From positions 136,692,712 through 136,756,711 of the forward strand of contig NC_051849.1 in the NCBI RefSeq assembly GCF_905115235.1: a stretch of 64,000 nt of DNA, written 5' to 3'. The notes beneath the pieces were generated by a model, which was not told the origin of the DNA, did no database searches, and saw only the letters and a program-made list of their open reading frames with translations. Positions 32,324 to 44,702 of this stretch are shown here, piece by piece. The translations under genes were made by a program, and so were the position numbers. How positions within the stretch are numbered: position 1 is the first letter of the stretch; each line of letters begins with the position of its first letter. The DNA comes from Hermetia illucens. Taxonomy: Eukaryota; Arthropoda; Insecta; Diptera; Stratiomyidae.

Positions 32324-33164
32324 GGTGCGGGAATGAGGTTATGTGAAATGTCACAGGTTGACGGGAGACCTACGACTTTGCAGACCGAGTAACAGTGAAA
32401 ATCTGGTTGAACTTGGCTCAAGTACTTTTCGTTTGAGCGGCGATAGTTTGTAGCTGCAAGAAACCTGAAGCAAATCATCGTGAATATTAATTATGAAAAA
32501 TTTACGATTAATAATTAATTAATTAATTCGTAGTTTTACCATGGGTGTAACCCCGTTCAATCTGCAATGCCTTGGATGTGAATTCGTAATGCAGATTCAA
32601 TCCGTTCAATTTCTAGTTGAAGAGGGAGGGCAAAGTGACGTAGCATTGCAATCGCTGACAATTGTCAGTATATTTGGACGGGGCTTAGGGAGTAAACAAT
32701 TCTTGCGTATTGGGCTCCAAATTCGACGTAAGGGGTGTTTGTTGTGGCTATTGATAAGTACTTTTTTGATAGTTTGCCTTGCTTTGAATTTGTATAGTTG
32801 GTTTATAGCACTTGTCACCAATTGGAAAACAAGTATAATCCAACATTGATGACGTGATAATTTCGAGTGGTTGGCGTAATTATAGCCACTTAACAGTGTT
32901 AATTGTTCGTAATTAGAAAAGTGGCAGAATTGACGTTAAGAGCAGATAACGACTACAGTTTGCCCTAGCTAATAATGAAAGGGGATGTACACACAAAGTA
33001 CCGGGAAAAAGATGACACCCCTGGTCTCAAAAAAGTCGTGAAAAATAAAACGATCCACAGAAACTATGTACATATGTATCTGAGGTGATTGCATCGCATT
33101 ACTTTTTCCTAAGTTAATTCATGATAGGCTCTGCACAATCATCAACAAACCAGTCGTTTCAGCT
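32324..33164. other. 5' flank of mRpS18B and gap
   Basis: The promoter of mRpS18B should lie just right of 32323; I see no defined core element. A TTAATTAATTAATTAA tract lies near 32510. A 102-codon plus frame at 32541 has a hydrophobic stretch but no motif, and is not called. Confidence 0.4.
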
Positions 33165-33400
33165 TTCAAGGTTTTGTGTAAAACAAAACAAACAAAATCA
33201 GTTTACTGTCTGTCCGTCTGTCACACGCATTTTTCTCGGGGACGGTTGTAGCGATGTACGCCAAATTAAGTAGGAACTGTGAACGCTCACGCATACAATG
33301 AGTTACATAATTTTACATCAAATTTAAAGGGGGGTCCCCATGCATGCAAAAGGGGGGTGTAAAATTTTTTTTCATGAAATATAGTCGAAGTATCGCCTAA
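33165..33400 (-). repeat. Repeat family A, hairpin-end fragment
   Basis: Starts CAAGGTTTTGTGTAAAAC, then CTGTCTGTCCGTCTGTCACA and GGGGTCCCCATGCATGC. The other end is absent; an RTE-B piece follows. Confidence 0.65.
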
Positions 33401-33494
33401 TTACAAGCTCCGTATCTATTTGTCTATTAAAATCCCTAAGTATGATTAATATATATAATACCCAATGCTTAATATATATAATACTTGGAGCAGG

Positions 33495-33930
33495 CTCCGA
33501 TGATTCTTTACACTGTCTCGTGGAAGGTATCCTTCTCCGACTCTGCAGTCTCCTCTGTACGGGCTTGAACGTTTTCAAAGCCGATAACAGCAAGCTTCAT
33601 TTTTTGGCTGACTAGTAAACCAACTCCGAACATATGGCTACTATATTTTATGGTATAGTGGCTCTTCTCCAGAAAACCGGTACCTTTCGAGCGTATTTCT
33701 TGTAACGCGGTGACATGAGCCATATATTGACACAGGATATGGGCTAGTTGCTGAGCAGCTTCCGATCTGCACAGGGAGCTTACGTTGTTTGAGAAATGCA
33801 AAAATTTACCCCTTTTTCTTTGGGCTTTTTGTTATATTATCACTCCAACCTGAGGTTCCTTCTGTGGCTTCGTGGCAGGTGGCTACCTTACCTCACCAGC
33901 AACCTGAGGGACCAGCTGGTATAGTGTAGT
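33495..33930 (-). mobile_element. RTE-B LINE endonuclease fragment
   Basis: The minus strand reads AQQLAHILCQYMAHVTALQE, then IRSKGTGFLEKSHYTI, GVGLLVSQKMKLAVIGFENV and EKDTFHETV. It matches the endonuclease start of the copy at 61017-60340. Internal parts of the endonuclease are deleted. Confidence 0.7.
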
Positions 33931-35297
33931 GTACGCGGCTTTGCGACATGTACAATATATCATTCGCCTTTTCCATTAACAATCTGACGAGATGCAGCAT
34001 TTCCTTTGACTCTTTTCTCTCACGTTTCTCCAATACACTTCTCCCAATTCTCCAATTCCCATTCTGTCATTCATTTGTATGAAAAATTTAATTTAATTTT
34101 CATGATTTTGTTTACAAAGCCAAACCACCTTGTACCTTCCCCAAAACTCCAAAACCTATTTTCATTCAAATATTTCAATTCTAACATAATAATTCCCTAA
34201 TATTGCAAAATAAACGTTGACCTTTCTGCTTGCACATAAGCTTACCCAGGCTGCATATTATTGCATACAATCATACCGTTTTTGTTGCTGGTTGGGGCGA
34301 ATGGAAATTTGTTGTTGCAACGAATTCGCTAGTGAAAATTGAATGTTTTTGCTTTTGCCATCGGCAACAATGAATTTGAAGTTCATGGTCGGAGTGAACA
34401 AAAGCGAAAATTAGCGGAACTTGGAGCGACGGAGGAAAGTGGACCGGCCAACAACTAGACACAATGATTCTGTGAATAGCTACTGCCGGTCGTAGATGCT
34501 CCAAAATTTCAAACGGCCTATCAACGATCCACATATAGTGTTTTTTAAAAGAAAAGTAATTAAATTGCGTCCGTTAAAGCTGCGTGCGGGACTAGTAATT
34601 AAAAGAAATTTATTAGAGGTTGTAATCAAGAAATTAAATTTAGAGGACTCGGGGTAAAATGCGGAAAAAAAAATTGGTAAGTGGTGTCGCTGAATATTAC
34701 ACTCAGATTATTTTATTAGAAAACTTTGTGCTTATTACACTGATTACTTTTCCAAATAACGAATTTGAGAAGGAAGGTGTACCGAACATATTAAAGAATT
34801 AAGAGGATTTTATTGCTGAGGTATTTGCAGCACATTTCCTAAGTTGGATTTACAAAATTCTTTATTTTTTATGCAGCAAGTTTAGCCAGCGCTGTCTATG
34901 GCGTTCTTTATGGAATACGGGAGGGTTCTTGATTCTACGGAAAACACGGTCTCTGACTACAAAAACCAATAGGGAAACTGCAAAAAGGTATTTGAATTGA
35001 TTTATCTATATATGAAAATTGAACTATGAACTTGAACTATAAAGGCGAATTTTTGGAAAAGATTCACTGAAAGTTCCCAACAAATACAAAGTTTATCAAG
35101 TGGAATTGCAATATCTGTACAGAGATGTTATCAGGAACTGTATGCGCGTACCCAACATAAAGTAAAGACTGTATAAGGAACAAAGTGCGATATCTCTGCA
35201 AACCAACTGTACAGTTCTGGCTGAGGGGTATGCAATCTTCTGCGGATATGTCTATCTTTTATTATTTCTGATTTATTTTATATTATTTCTCTTTTTT
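33931..35297. other. 1.37-kb AT-rich gap
   Basis: No gene or recognised repeat. An 87-codon minus frame (34534-34271) has no motif. Confidence 0.5.
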
Positions 35298-36262
35298 AAG
35301 GTTTCATGTAAAACAAAACCTTATTAAAATCGTCACATGCACTCTCTCTAAAACGGCTAAACGGATCCGAACGAAATTTGTTGGACATATGGGATCTATG
35401 CATACAGTGAGTGACATAAATTTACGTGGAGTTTAAAGGGGAGCTCCCCACACATGCAAAACGGTGTGTAACTTTTTTTCACCGAATATATGTGGGGTAT
35501 CAAATGAAAGGTCCTGATTAGCATTTTCCTAGACTGATATTAGTTAAATTGAAAAGTGTGCTAGTAAGAGGGCAAAATATTCAAACTTAAAGTGAGACAG
35601 GACTTATTTTCGGAACTACCAAACCCAAAAATCTAAAAAGAAATCAAAGTCGTGTGCTTATATGAAATCTTGGCCTCAAAATGTGCCCGATTCCGGTATA
35701 TATTCACATAAACTTACCAATGGCATATTATTGACTTTTAGAAATTGACTGGAAAACTCTCTCAACTTAATCCTAGGAGTACTAAATTTTGCACCAGCAT
35801 AGAGGGCGTATCGTGCGTAAGCATACCAAATTTCATGGAAATCCGGCTATTAATGTCAAAGTTATAGCAGTTCAAATTTATCAATTTCGCGAGAATTTAC
35901 CGCATCTTAAGCCATGCAAATAAGATAGTGACGTCATAATTTATCTACATTCGAGTGAAATATTAAAATGCAATTCTTGAAAAATCTACTTCTCCCCAGC
36001 CCCCTTTTGTATCTGTTATAGATTAACTTCTTCACATTTGGTAATAATATTGAACTCGTAGTGTGAAGCGTATGAGGGTGATTATTATCAATACAGTGGT
36101 TCTCAAATGAAACTATTTGTGTAAATAGCCTTAAAAAAATGGAGAGAAATTGAATGTTTAGCTTTGTGCACGCGGAACTGTCATGCATCCATCGTTTTCA
36201 ACACATGCAAACACAAAACCTTTTATGCCTTAAGCGTCCAGCTCCCGGTTTCCCGACTTGTT
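35298..36262 (-). repeat. Repeat family A, long copy (about 965 bp)
   Basis: Both ends present: AAGGTTTCATGTAAAACAAAACCTT at the left (10-bp stem nearly intact) and ACACAAAACCTTTTATGCC ... GGTTTCCCGACTTGTT at the right. Longer than the 760-bp copy because of a block at 35750-36010 that also occurs at 11390-11680. Confidence 0.75.
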
Positions 36263-36584
36263 TTATTTATTTTAATTCATTTTTTGTTTGTTTTTTTTTC
36301 ATTTGTGCCGAATTTTACCTAATACAGAACTAAGTGCCAAGTATTTAGGCTCGGACGATCCTTCCTACTTAAAAGTTAAAAGGGGCCTGTTGGTGGCCGA
36401 TGGTAGGCTAATGGGAGAATCCGTCAAGAACTCCCCGCAACATCGCGCACGTATGCAGAATGGTATATTTCTGCATGGTTTGAACGAGACTGTGTGAAAG
36501 CCCCAGGATATCAAGGGAAGCCGCGTGGGATTTAGGTACAATACTTGTATCTGACAAAATTAAGTACAACTACTTTCTCAAGAC

Positions 36585-36702
36585 GTCTGAGTGAAACTTC
36601 TTAGCACTGATGAAGGGAACAAGTGGTTCCCGAAATATCGGAATTTGCAAGAATAAATATCCACACCAACGAAAAAGAAACAACAAGTTTTTATTACTTC
36701 AA
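36585..36702 (+). mobile_element. 118-bp retroposed insert, possibly Penelope-like end
   Basis: Flanked by a perfect 11-bp direct repeat, TTTCTCAAGAC (36574-36584 and 36703-36713), the mark of target-primed insertion. Inside lies CTGATGA (36607-36613), a 6-bp stem GGGAAC/GTTCCC with a 5-base loop, and GAAA (36632-36635), resembling a hammerhead core with one extra A. Such motifs occur in ends of Penelope-like elements (family knowledge). The family assignment is tentative. Confidence 0.55.
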
Positions 36703-37490
36703 TTTCTCAAGACTCCAAATTTCTTTGACTTACCAAACCAGTAGCGTCTTGTCACCTAACAGCACGTCAGGCATGTTGTGCGGTGTATGGGCCGATCCCA
36801 ATACATGCTGTAAGCAGGACTATCGACCATTGCTTGCAACTCATACCGGTAAACCGGACATGTTCCCGTGATCAGTCTATGCTTATATGCAAGGTTTTTG
36901 TGGATCATCTTATATACAGCATTATACCGGCGCCATAACAGTGCATCTAGAAATGAGATGGTCCAACGTTTCTAACGTTAAACTACACATTCTGCACTAG
37001 TCGTTCCCCACCTGCGCTTTCATTATGAATTTTTCATAAGCTCGGGTGGCGGAAGAATTCCTACGTAATTGTAGAAGTTTGTATCGGTCATAGCTTGAAT
37101 GTGGAGGTCACCAATGCTATGTCCGGCATGGGGCTTGTGATGACCTTTGCAGATGGCTTGAATGCGGCATTTGTCTAATCTATCCGAATATCATGGCTAA
37201 ACATGTCTATTATTCGCAACAGACTTCTAAGTTGGTCATCAGAACAAACATACAACTTGGTGTCAACTAAGTTCATCAAGTGTTTCAGCGCGCACTTAGC
37301 ACGTAGGCCATACTTTATTGCGAAACCATACCCTCTAGCATAATTCATTAAAGGGGAAATAGGAATTGAGGGATTCTTAAGTCCGCCCTCCACTTAATGG
37401 CGGACCGGACCAGTTGGAAAGTAACATGCTTTCGCGGTTGTGATCCACGGAACCCTCATTCTTGGGCAAGCACCCAAAATGCAAAATTTA

Positions 37491-37572
37491 AGACTTGCGG
37501 TTTCGTCCAGGGCAAAGGCAACTCATCAGACGCTGCCTAATCTCTGCCCTGGGAGCAGCGTGACCGAAGTGG
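37491..37572. repeat. Snapback repeat, copy 2
   Basis: GACTTGCGGTTTCGTCCAGG, GCAAAGGCAACTCATCAGAC, GCTGCCTAATCTCTGCCCTG, GGAGCAGCGTGACCGAAG. It lies in R4-like copy 2, within a roughly 250-bp insert. Related sequences on both sides of that insert (GGAATTGAGGGATTC, AATGGCGGACCGGA at 37358-37412 and 37669-37710) look like a duplicated target. Confidence 0.75.
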
Positions 37573-38369
37573 TTATATTTGCTCTCTTTTATTAATTCAA
37601 AAACACGTCATGTGTATGAATTATAACACAAAATAAGCCGGCCAAGACTAAAATAAAATTTTTTTTTGGAATTGAGGGATTCCTCCTCCGCCAATGGCGG
37701 ACCGGATCAGGGGATTCAGTGCCATGCAAAATCAAAGGGGATTCGACGAATCCCTCTGGAAGATGCGATTTCGTATACGGGCGGGCTCTGAGGTGTTGGT
37801 GCCCTGAGATGAATGCATTGATAAGGTGGTCTTATATGACTGCCGCCAAAAACTTGATTAGTGTCGGATCAATGCGGTACAGATGTAGAACATCGATTAA
37901 CCAGATGTACTGGACGCTGTCAAAAGTCTTGTCATAATCGGCATAGCAACTAAAGAGATTCGTCGACCCCTTGTCTTACAACTACCGAATTGATAATGTC
38001 AGCCCCTTGATCCGACTAGACAACCCTTCTGTTCATCGAACAGAATGTTACTGGTCTCGAGGTGCGCATTGACCATTTCACTAATTATGAACGTTATAAA
38101 TTAGTAGAGAGCTGGTAAGCAAGTCTGCTGGTCTGCACAATCTCGTGCACGTATTGCGGGAGATGCTCGTCGAATTTATGGTGGAACACAGGGTGGTATC
38201 TCGTAGTAGCAGCGGATGATAAAGCGGTTATCTGTACTGGACCTTAAATTTCTCCGTCTCCTAATTTTAGGTAGTGCATTTTATACTTAACTGCCAGATG
38301 CTGTGATAGCTTCCTCAGTGAGTAATTTGCAAGTTCCTGCACTTTCCTCATATGCCCGCTGAGACCCTG

Positions 38370-38860
38370 CGGTCACGTACAGCCATTCTGACTGAAGCTA
38401 TCCATTCCTCCCCCTCTCGCAACCGGGGTTGGGACCAGCTACAGTGTAGTTTTATTTAATATCTTTTAATTTTCAATACTTTTGTTTACCTTATTTCATT
38501 ATTTTTGTTTGAATACGCTAGCATGAACTGCCGGTAAATTTTTATTGATTTGAGGACTTTCCCTTATTGTCTCTAACCCCACAAAACAATTCAGGGATAT
38601 TCTTCAATTCTTTTTTTAGGCTTTAGGGTAGCTCTCCCTTTTTGGTCGGTTCCGGCCACTCACGATGGTTGTTACACTCTTGCCCAAACACATTATCCCT
38701 TTACAGCAGTCTATATCGTTTTTAGGCGCGGGATGTTCGCGTTCATGCCGCTCCGTCTTCAGTTTTCTGTTAGGGAAGAACTACCAGCGGCACGCGTGAA
38801 GATGAGGATGAGGGGGTTTGGTAGCAGACCTGTTTGAGTTGCCATGAGATCTCTACTACG
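38370..38860 (-). mobile_element. RTE-B LINE, 5' region fragment
   Basis: Minus-strand similarity to the leader and start of the RTE-B copy at 61375-61080: a Trp/Leu-rich coding start and sequences such as GGGGGTTTGGTAGCAGACCTG and GGCGCGGGATG that recur at 61200-61310. No long frame remains. Confidence 0.45.
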
Positions 38861-39131
38861 CTCTAACCACCATTGTAAAGTTTAATTTTAATAATACTGT
38901 TTATTATTTTGCCCAGTGTATTTATCATAAAAGGGAGTTTTATTCTGTTTATTATTTCTATTAGGTGAGCGTTGGGTAGCATTGTGAATTAACTATTCAT
39001 TTTCGAGATTTTTTCTAAATTTTATTGTAGGTTGTCCTCGTTACCATGTCAACAGTATAATTCTTTCTTGCAAAAAGAAAGGGAATGTTAGCGCCTTTTA
39101 TATTCGAAACCTATATTTTTGTTTAACTAAG

Positions 39132-40433
39132 ATGGGATTGAGTCAGAGTAAAAGGTATAGCAGGAAGTTGAATTTCGACCGAAGTGTTACTAAAACTTTG
39201 TTTTTCCCCAAGGTCTATAGGGACCGATTGTGGCCGCTTGGAAGAATGGATGACTCTATTGCGAAAAGATATCAGAGAACATGTTCCAATCATACATTTG
39301 GCAATACCAGGTAAGAAACTCCCAAGAAATACGAAGGTACCCTTCTTCAGAAACGACCATTTCAGGTTCTCATAATTCAATGACTTTCAAAATAACAAGG
39401 AAATCGAAATTGGCGCCAGACGCGGAAAAAGTTGTACAAAGAGTTTATAAATGCTTGCCGTGGTTCATTGCCAAGTGGGCGAAGACACAAAGTTACACTA
39501 CAACGGATCAATTGAAGTTCGGAATACGGTATATTTAAAAGTACTTTTAATTTGTTTCGTCTCTGAATTTTGAAGTTATAGATTCTTCGATTTACGCATC
39601 AGCCAAAAAGAGACCACCGACATAGAGGATCGCTACTACATTGTTCATGGTCTCTTCTCGACGCCAATGGAAAGTGAAATGCGTGAAATTAAAACGTTCC
39701 TTGATCAACATCCAGGGGAACTGGTTATTTTAGACTTCCAGCACTTTTACGAAATCTCATGTGATGATCATGACATAATTCATACATTTCTTACGAATTT
39801 GTTTGGCGATAAGATCCTCACTATGAATGACGGTCCCCTGACTGAATTAACCCTAGATAAAGCGTACAAACTGCGAAAGCAACTACTTATTGTGTATCGA
39901 TCTGCTTACAATTCAATCTACTATTGGCCGGGAGCTTATTTTCCAACGCCTTGGCCAAACACGGCGAAGTTGAAAGTTCTGAAAGAGTTCTTAGTCAAAT
40001 CGCTGCAAAATCGATCGATGGACTATGGTTGGATCACACAATGTGTTTTAACGCCTGATTCCAAGTATATCGTGCTCCGGTAATCAACTCCTTCATATCG
40101 TCTGTTTAGAGTGGAATTATTTAATTTCTTTTTCTTTATAGACCACGTTCCAATCTAGAATTGACTGCAAAAAAGGTATGGAATTACCTTGACGATTGGA
40201 TAAAAGCACAAACGCCTGGATCATTGGACAACGGCAGTACTGAATGCGTGAACATTTTGATTGCGGACTTTGTCAATATAAAAAATTCGTCGTTCATTTC
40301 TACTGTAGTCGACCTTAATAATAAGATTCCTTATCAAGATGCGCCAGCAGAGAGGATTCAAAAAGATTCTAAGATTTATCCAGATAAGGAGAAGCTACTG
40401 AACGGCATAATAGAGGAATACCTGCCTTATTAA
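39132..40433 (+). CDS. PLCXD-type PI-PLC X-domain protein, 5 exons, 357 aa
   Basis: Exons 39132-39154, 39213-39310, 39366-39528, 39582-40079 and 40142-40433 join in phase (introns 58, 55, 53 and 62 bp, all GT-AG). The protein is a stand-alone phosphatidylinositol-specific phospholipase C X domain, PLCXD1-3 group; relatives hydrolyse phosphoinositides. The two catalytic His are seen: LAIPGSHNSMTF (His43) and YYIVHGLF (His117). Other family blocks are TTDQLKFGIRFFDLRIS, LDQHPGELVILDFQHFYE, YWPGAYFPTPWP and CVNILIADFVN. The X domain fills the chain; there are no PH, EF-hand, Y or C2 parts. The start MGLSQS fits an N-myristoylation signal (Gly2, Ser6), suggesting membrane attachment (inference). 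No canonical AATAAA is evident in the first 150 bp after the stop. Confidence 0.92.
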
Positions 40434-42829
40434 CTCAATTTAACACGCCAGCTTTACTAATTTTTTACAATTATTCTATAAGCTTTTAATACGCGCATTG
40501 TTATTTCGAATTTTTGTTATTTAAAAAAATAGTTGCTTTGAGAAATAATGTCCACCTGTTTTTGGTTAAGAATTACAGCATATTCCTAGGTATCTGAGAC
40601 GAAGTATTCTTCAGAAAAGTATACAACGAGCGAACATGCTTCAAAATTGATATAACTTATTTTTGGATTGTTTGGAGTGCGTGCTTTTTGTGGAAAATTT
40701 GATCTGGGAGTTTACTAATTTACTAGTAGCATACGTCCAACGATCTCAGGACCTGTAAGTTTTCCTGTTCGAATGTTACTTCACGGCTATTTTTCACTTC
40801 GGCACGACGAGAGATTTATAGTATGAGTTTCGAATTTAGAGAGCTGACACCCTTTCCTCTAGTTCGCTCTCTTCTCGTTACACGTTACAACTTCAACTTC
40901 AATAACAATTTCATCTGGTTTTCTTCATTTATGTACTTCGTTTATTATCCATAAAAAAGAAAGAGGATTTTGGGGTTGCTGAAACATGCTCGAACCAATA
41001 TGACCAAATGGATTCGCAATTGGAAAGATTTATGAAACTGGAAAAAATTCTGGCTGGTGCAACTCGTCACTAACGAGTAGCTTTCTGCTTTGTGGGACCT
41101 GGATGGCAAACTATAGCAGGTTATCTGCTGGTCCGATTCTGAATTTTTTCGGACTTCGCTGCGATCGCCTTCAGCGATCTGAAAAGCCTACGTCGCTAAT
41201 TGCGCCAGTGACATCATTATGCTAATACTAAACTTAAGCTAAAGATACATATCATCAACTCAGAATACTGCAAATTTGAGTACGCGTAACTGAGACAGAA
41301 GGAGGGACGAATTAGTTTAGTCTGAATAGTCGTGTAATACCTACAGTGTAGAAAATGTAAACCCAACCCGAACTAATATGGAGATCACTCAAAGTATTTC
41401 CTGCTTATCATAAAAGACAACTGAAAGGGATAGAGATGTGTGGGCTAGCAACCGCAAATTTCGTATCTTATTTGTGCTCCGGGAAAGGATATGCCTCCGA
41501 GGCGGGCTGATTTCGGGTTGATGTTTTGATTTGGTCAAAAGAACGTGGATCCTGCATTTTGCGAACGCTCCTCGACGACAGTACCAAAGCTCCCCGGAAA
41601 GTTCGATTACTACAACTTTAGCGGGAATTGTAGCAATATATTCTGAGATTAAGACAGATAAGGTAGTGAGGCCTTGAGGAACTCTCCTCTCCTTCTTGTG
41701 GCACTGGCAATGCCGGACTAATGCTGAACGTATTCGATCGCCGCGCTCTCTGGCCAGGGAATCAGTACCAGAAAGAATATTAAATGCGGGATTCTAGTCC
41801 CGAATAGTCAACATCTCAACAGTGCAGTATTACACACTAACGGAGACTTCCGATACAGTGGGGAAGGGGATTTTGCGGTCGTGATGAACCACCTGAATGC
41901 CAAAATGAACTAAAATACCTTGGCTGGATATGTAGGGACCATTTTGACAACGGTAAGATGTATGCGGATATCTGGCATTTCCAAAGCCGATTCATAAGCG
42001 CCATATTGTTCAAGGACAAATATCACTTTGGTTTCAACAAACTGGGAAAGAACATCTAACCAGATAGGTCAGCAGTAAGCTTAGAAATTATTTTCTGGAC
42101 GTTTGCAGGAAGAGAAGCCAGAACTTGCTGCAAATAATAATGGATTTAGTACTGTATACTGTATCACGATAGAACTTGGTTGACTGACATTTAGCGCAGC
42201 CCTAGATTTGCTTTCGCTTTGTCAAAAATCTAGAAAAGCAGATACCTTAGCAACACCATCAGACCAAATTATGTACGTTCGTACAATATGGTTGTCATTA
42301 CACAATAAATAAATTACATCACTGCCGGTTCGCGGAAATATGTTTCAGCTCCCTCCAAGTCTTCCCGAGAAGTCTACATTCTTTTTCTATCGTTCTGCGC
42401 CACGTGTTTTTAAGACGATCCACTCTTTACATAGTGGACGCCATTGCATGGCATAGTCAGCAATCCTGTTGTTTTTCTTCCTTAGATTCTCATTATTTCC
42501 GTATTCTAATCAACACGTCTACCGATACCTGGTTCGCTCGTCCACCTAGCTTTTTTGTCTTTCGAGATTATGTCGGCCAAGGCAGAGGTAGATATTATAA
42601 CATACAGGTACCACACTCCCCCTTGCCTCTCAAAGCAACGGAATAATACTACTACATCGCACGAAATCAAATCGCTCTGGGTTTGAGCATAAGCGAGATA
42701 TAAAGAAAATTAAATCAGCTGTGAAGGCCTTTGTAGCAACTTTTGATCGTATGGGTAACCACAGCAATTCAGTTGCTGTTTTCATCTCTATCTTATCAAT
42801 AAGGTAAAAAGTTAGTCTTGTTCTTTTTA
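40434..42829. other. 2.4 kb without a recognised gene
   Basis: 3' flank of the PLCXD gene and intergenic DNA. Open frames reach about 80 codons without motifs (for example 42404-42646). No named repeat was recognised; old unrecognised elements are likely. Confidence 0.45.
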
Positions 42830-43440
42830 AGGTTTTGTATGAAATAAAACCTTATTAAAATCAATTCAATGTCTGTCTGTCCGTCTGTCTGCCTGTCTGT
42901 AACACCTGATTTACTCGTAAACGGCTTAACCGAGTGTCACGCAATTTGGGGAGAATATGTGGTTTGTGCGTCCCTTTACATGTTGTGAGTGGCATAATTT
43001 TGCATTGAGTTTAAGGGGCTCCCCTCACATAGAAAAGGGGGATGTAATTTTTTTTTCTACAGAATGCGGTCATGTGAACTATCAAATCAAAGGACTTATA
43101 CTTTGGTACATTTCAAAATTGAATTTATTTTTGATATTACGTGAAACGCGGTTGAGTGAGGACTTAAAATGTGTACCCCGGCCAATAAAACAGGTCTCGT
43201 TCTCAAAACATATCCAACCGATAAAACTGAAAAATACACACTGGTGAACCTATATGAAATCTAAGCTTCAAAATACATCCCGTTCTAATATCTGCACAAA
43301 TAAAGTTAATAATAGCATATCACCATATTTCATAAATTTACCCGAAAACCCCTTAAGATCGTCGTAGATGTACAGAATTTGGCAGCAGTATAGGCGATAA
43401 TGTCGGACGTAATCCTGGAAAGTTCGAAGGCAATCTAGTT
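42830..43440 (-). repeat. Repeat family A, hairpin-side copy
   Basis: Starts AAGGTTTTGTATGAAATAAA then ACCTTATTAAAATCAATTCA, a (GTCT)n tract, and the blocks GTTGTGAGTGGCATAATTTT and GAGTTTAAGGGGCTCCCCTC. The CAAGTCGG end was not found; the copy fades near 43440. Confidence 0.7.
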
Positions 43441-43599
43441 ACTAATTGTAAATTTATTTATTATTTCTAAGATATGTATGTTGTAATGTCATCAGCAAAT
43501 AAAGTGAACAGCGGATTCCATGAGGACTTTTTGATTTCCCTTAGTTTTTTTTTAATTATAGGAAATAATTAAGACTTGACTTTCTTTTCACTGGTAATA

Positions 43600-44702
43600 T
43601 TTACTAACCTTGCAAATACCGATATTTCGAAAAGTCGGTGCCAGCCGTAGCAGTGCTGTGCTGAAACCAACCGCAGTGATCTCCCAAGCGAGATGGCAGC
43701 TTGTAATCCACGGGTTGAGTGTAGCGAGTACAAGTCATAATATTCCTAACCCGAAACCGTCGACGTCGGCAGTCCTTAAAAGCAACGACTAACAAGAATA
43801 TCGGTCAACCGGAACCGACTAAGAAGCGAAAGTCCACTAAAGTCCTGTTCAAAAGCCAGTATCAGAAGTCGTTAAATACCAGTCGATTATTGAAGAATAT
43901 AACAGCAAACGCCTTGAAGACGAGCAGAAGGCGAAACCCACCGCTTTCAAGTGCAATCGATCTCAAGACGAGTTCGAACAACACAAGCGGAGCAGAGTGT
44001 GCAAGAGTTCAGACGTTAAGTTACCTGTGTAAAAAATTATACAGCAACAACCAAACTGCGAAACCCTTTAGCGACGTGGTCAATAGTCTGTTCCGTGGGC
44101 TGCTGAACGGCAAAGGCGAAAACACGGGGTTCATCCCCTGCTTCGAGCCCTCTCAGGTGAACTATCCACATTATAGCATGCGACGACCAATTCACCAGGT
44201 ACATTCTCAGTTCATGCGTCGCTAAGATTAGCGACACCTGAGAGTGTGTAAAGTTCAAAGTCATCCTCTACGACGAGATCTCTAGGAAACCGGTCGCTCG
44301 AATCGGTTGCTGAATTTTCACACGGGTAAAGACAAGCTCGTCCAATCCCTGCACCTTCAGAGCCACAGGATTCCCGTGGACGACTGGGTAGTTATCAAGG
44401 AGGAGGAACCTCAGGCGAATAGCAAACCTTGTCTGATCCGTATAAACGGAAAGTGCCTGGGAGGATTACAAAGTGCGGAATCAGGAACGCAAAGATGAAA
44501 GTGTTTCGCGCTACGAAACCGGGCGACACCCTATATTCAGTCGACGTCGCTAACGAACTGTTGGAGAAGATGAAGATCGACGAGGACTGACGAACCCTTC
44601 TACACAAGCAGAGGTAAATATGTAGCACTCGACTTCGCACTAGTACTGGAGCCCTGGGTCGTAGGCAAACGAACCATCATCAGATTATCAAATCGGTAAT
44701 TA
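43600..44702 (+). mobile_element. Probable LINE ORF1 relic
   Basis: A basic, Ser/Asn-rich reading split over frames (KKRKSTKVLFKSQYQKSLNT, TSRRRNPPLSSAIDLKTSSN), then DDWVVIKEEEPQANSKPCLI, RINGKCLGGLQSAESG and KVFRATKPGDTLYSVDVANE. This resembles insect transposon ORF1 proteins of the type annotated as DUF4780. The evidence is composition plus a faint domain likeness. The RT-like piece at 44990-45090 may belong to it. Confidence 0.4.

Larger units (their letters stand above)
36308..38300 (-). mobile_element. R4/Dong-like LINE, copy 2, decayed
   Basis: Minus-strand relic of the element at 46.1-49.7 kb. The 3' end (36308-36440) matches that copy's 3' UTR (CGTCCGAGCCTAAATACTTG, GCACTTAGTTCTGTATTAGG). 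The zinc-knuckle and endonuclease region is recognisable at 36760-37070, RT thumb sequence near 37070-37400, and RT palm sequence at 37720-37970. It is interrupted by a short retroposed insert (36585-36702) and by a block holding the snapback repeat (37413-37668). Heavily mutated, so older than copies 1 and 3. Confidence 0.75.

Noticed and set aside
32541-32849. 102-codon plus frame with a hydrophobic stretch
   Set aside because: Low-complexity hydrophobic run, no family likeness, no splice or poly(A) context.
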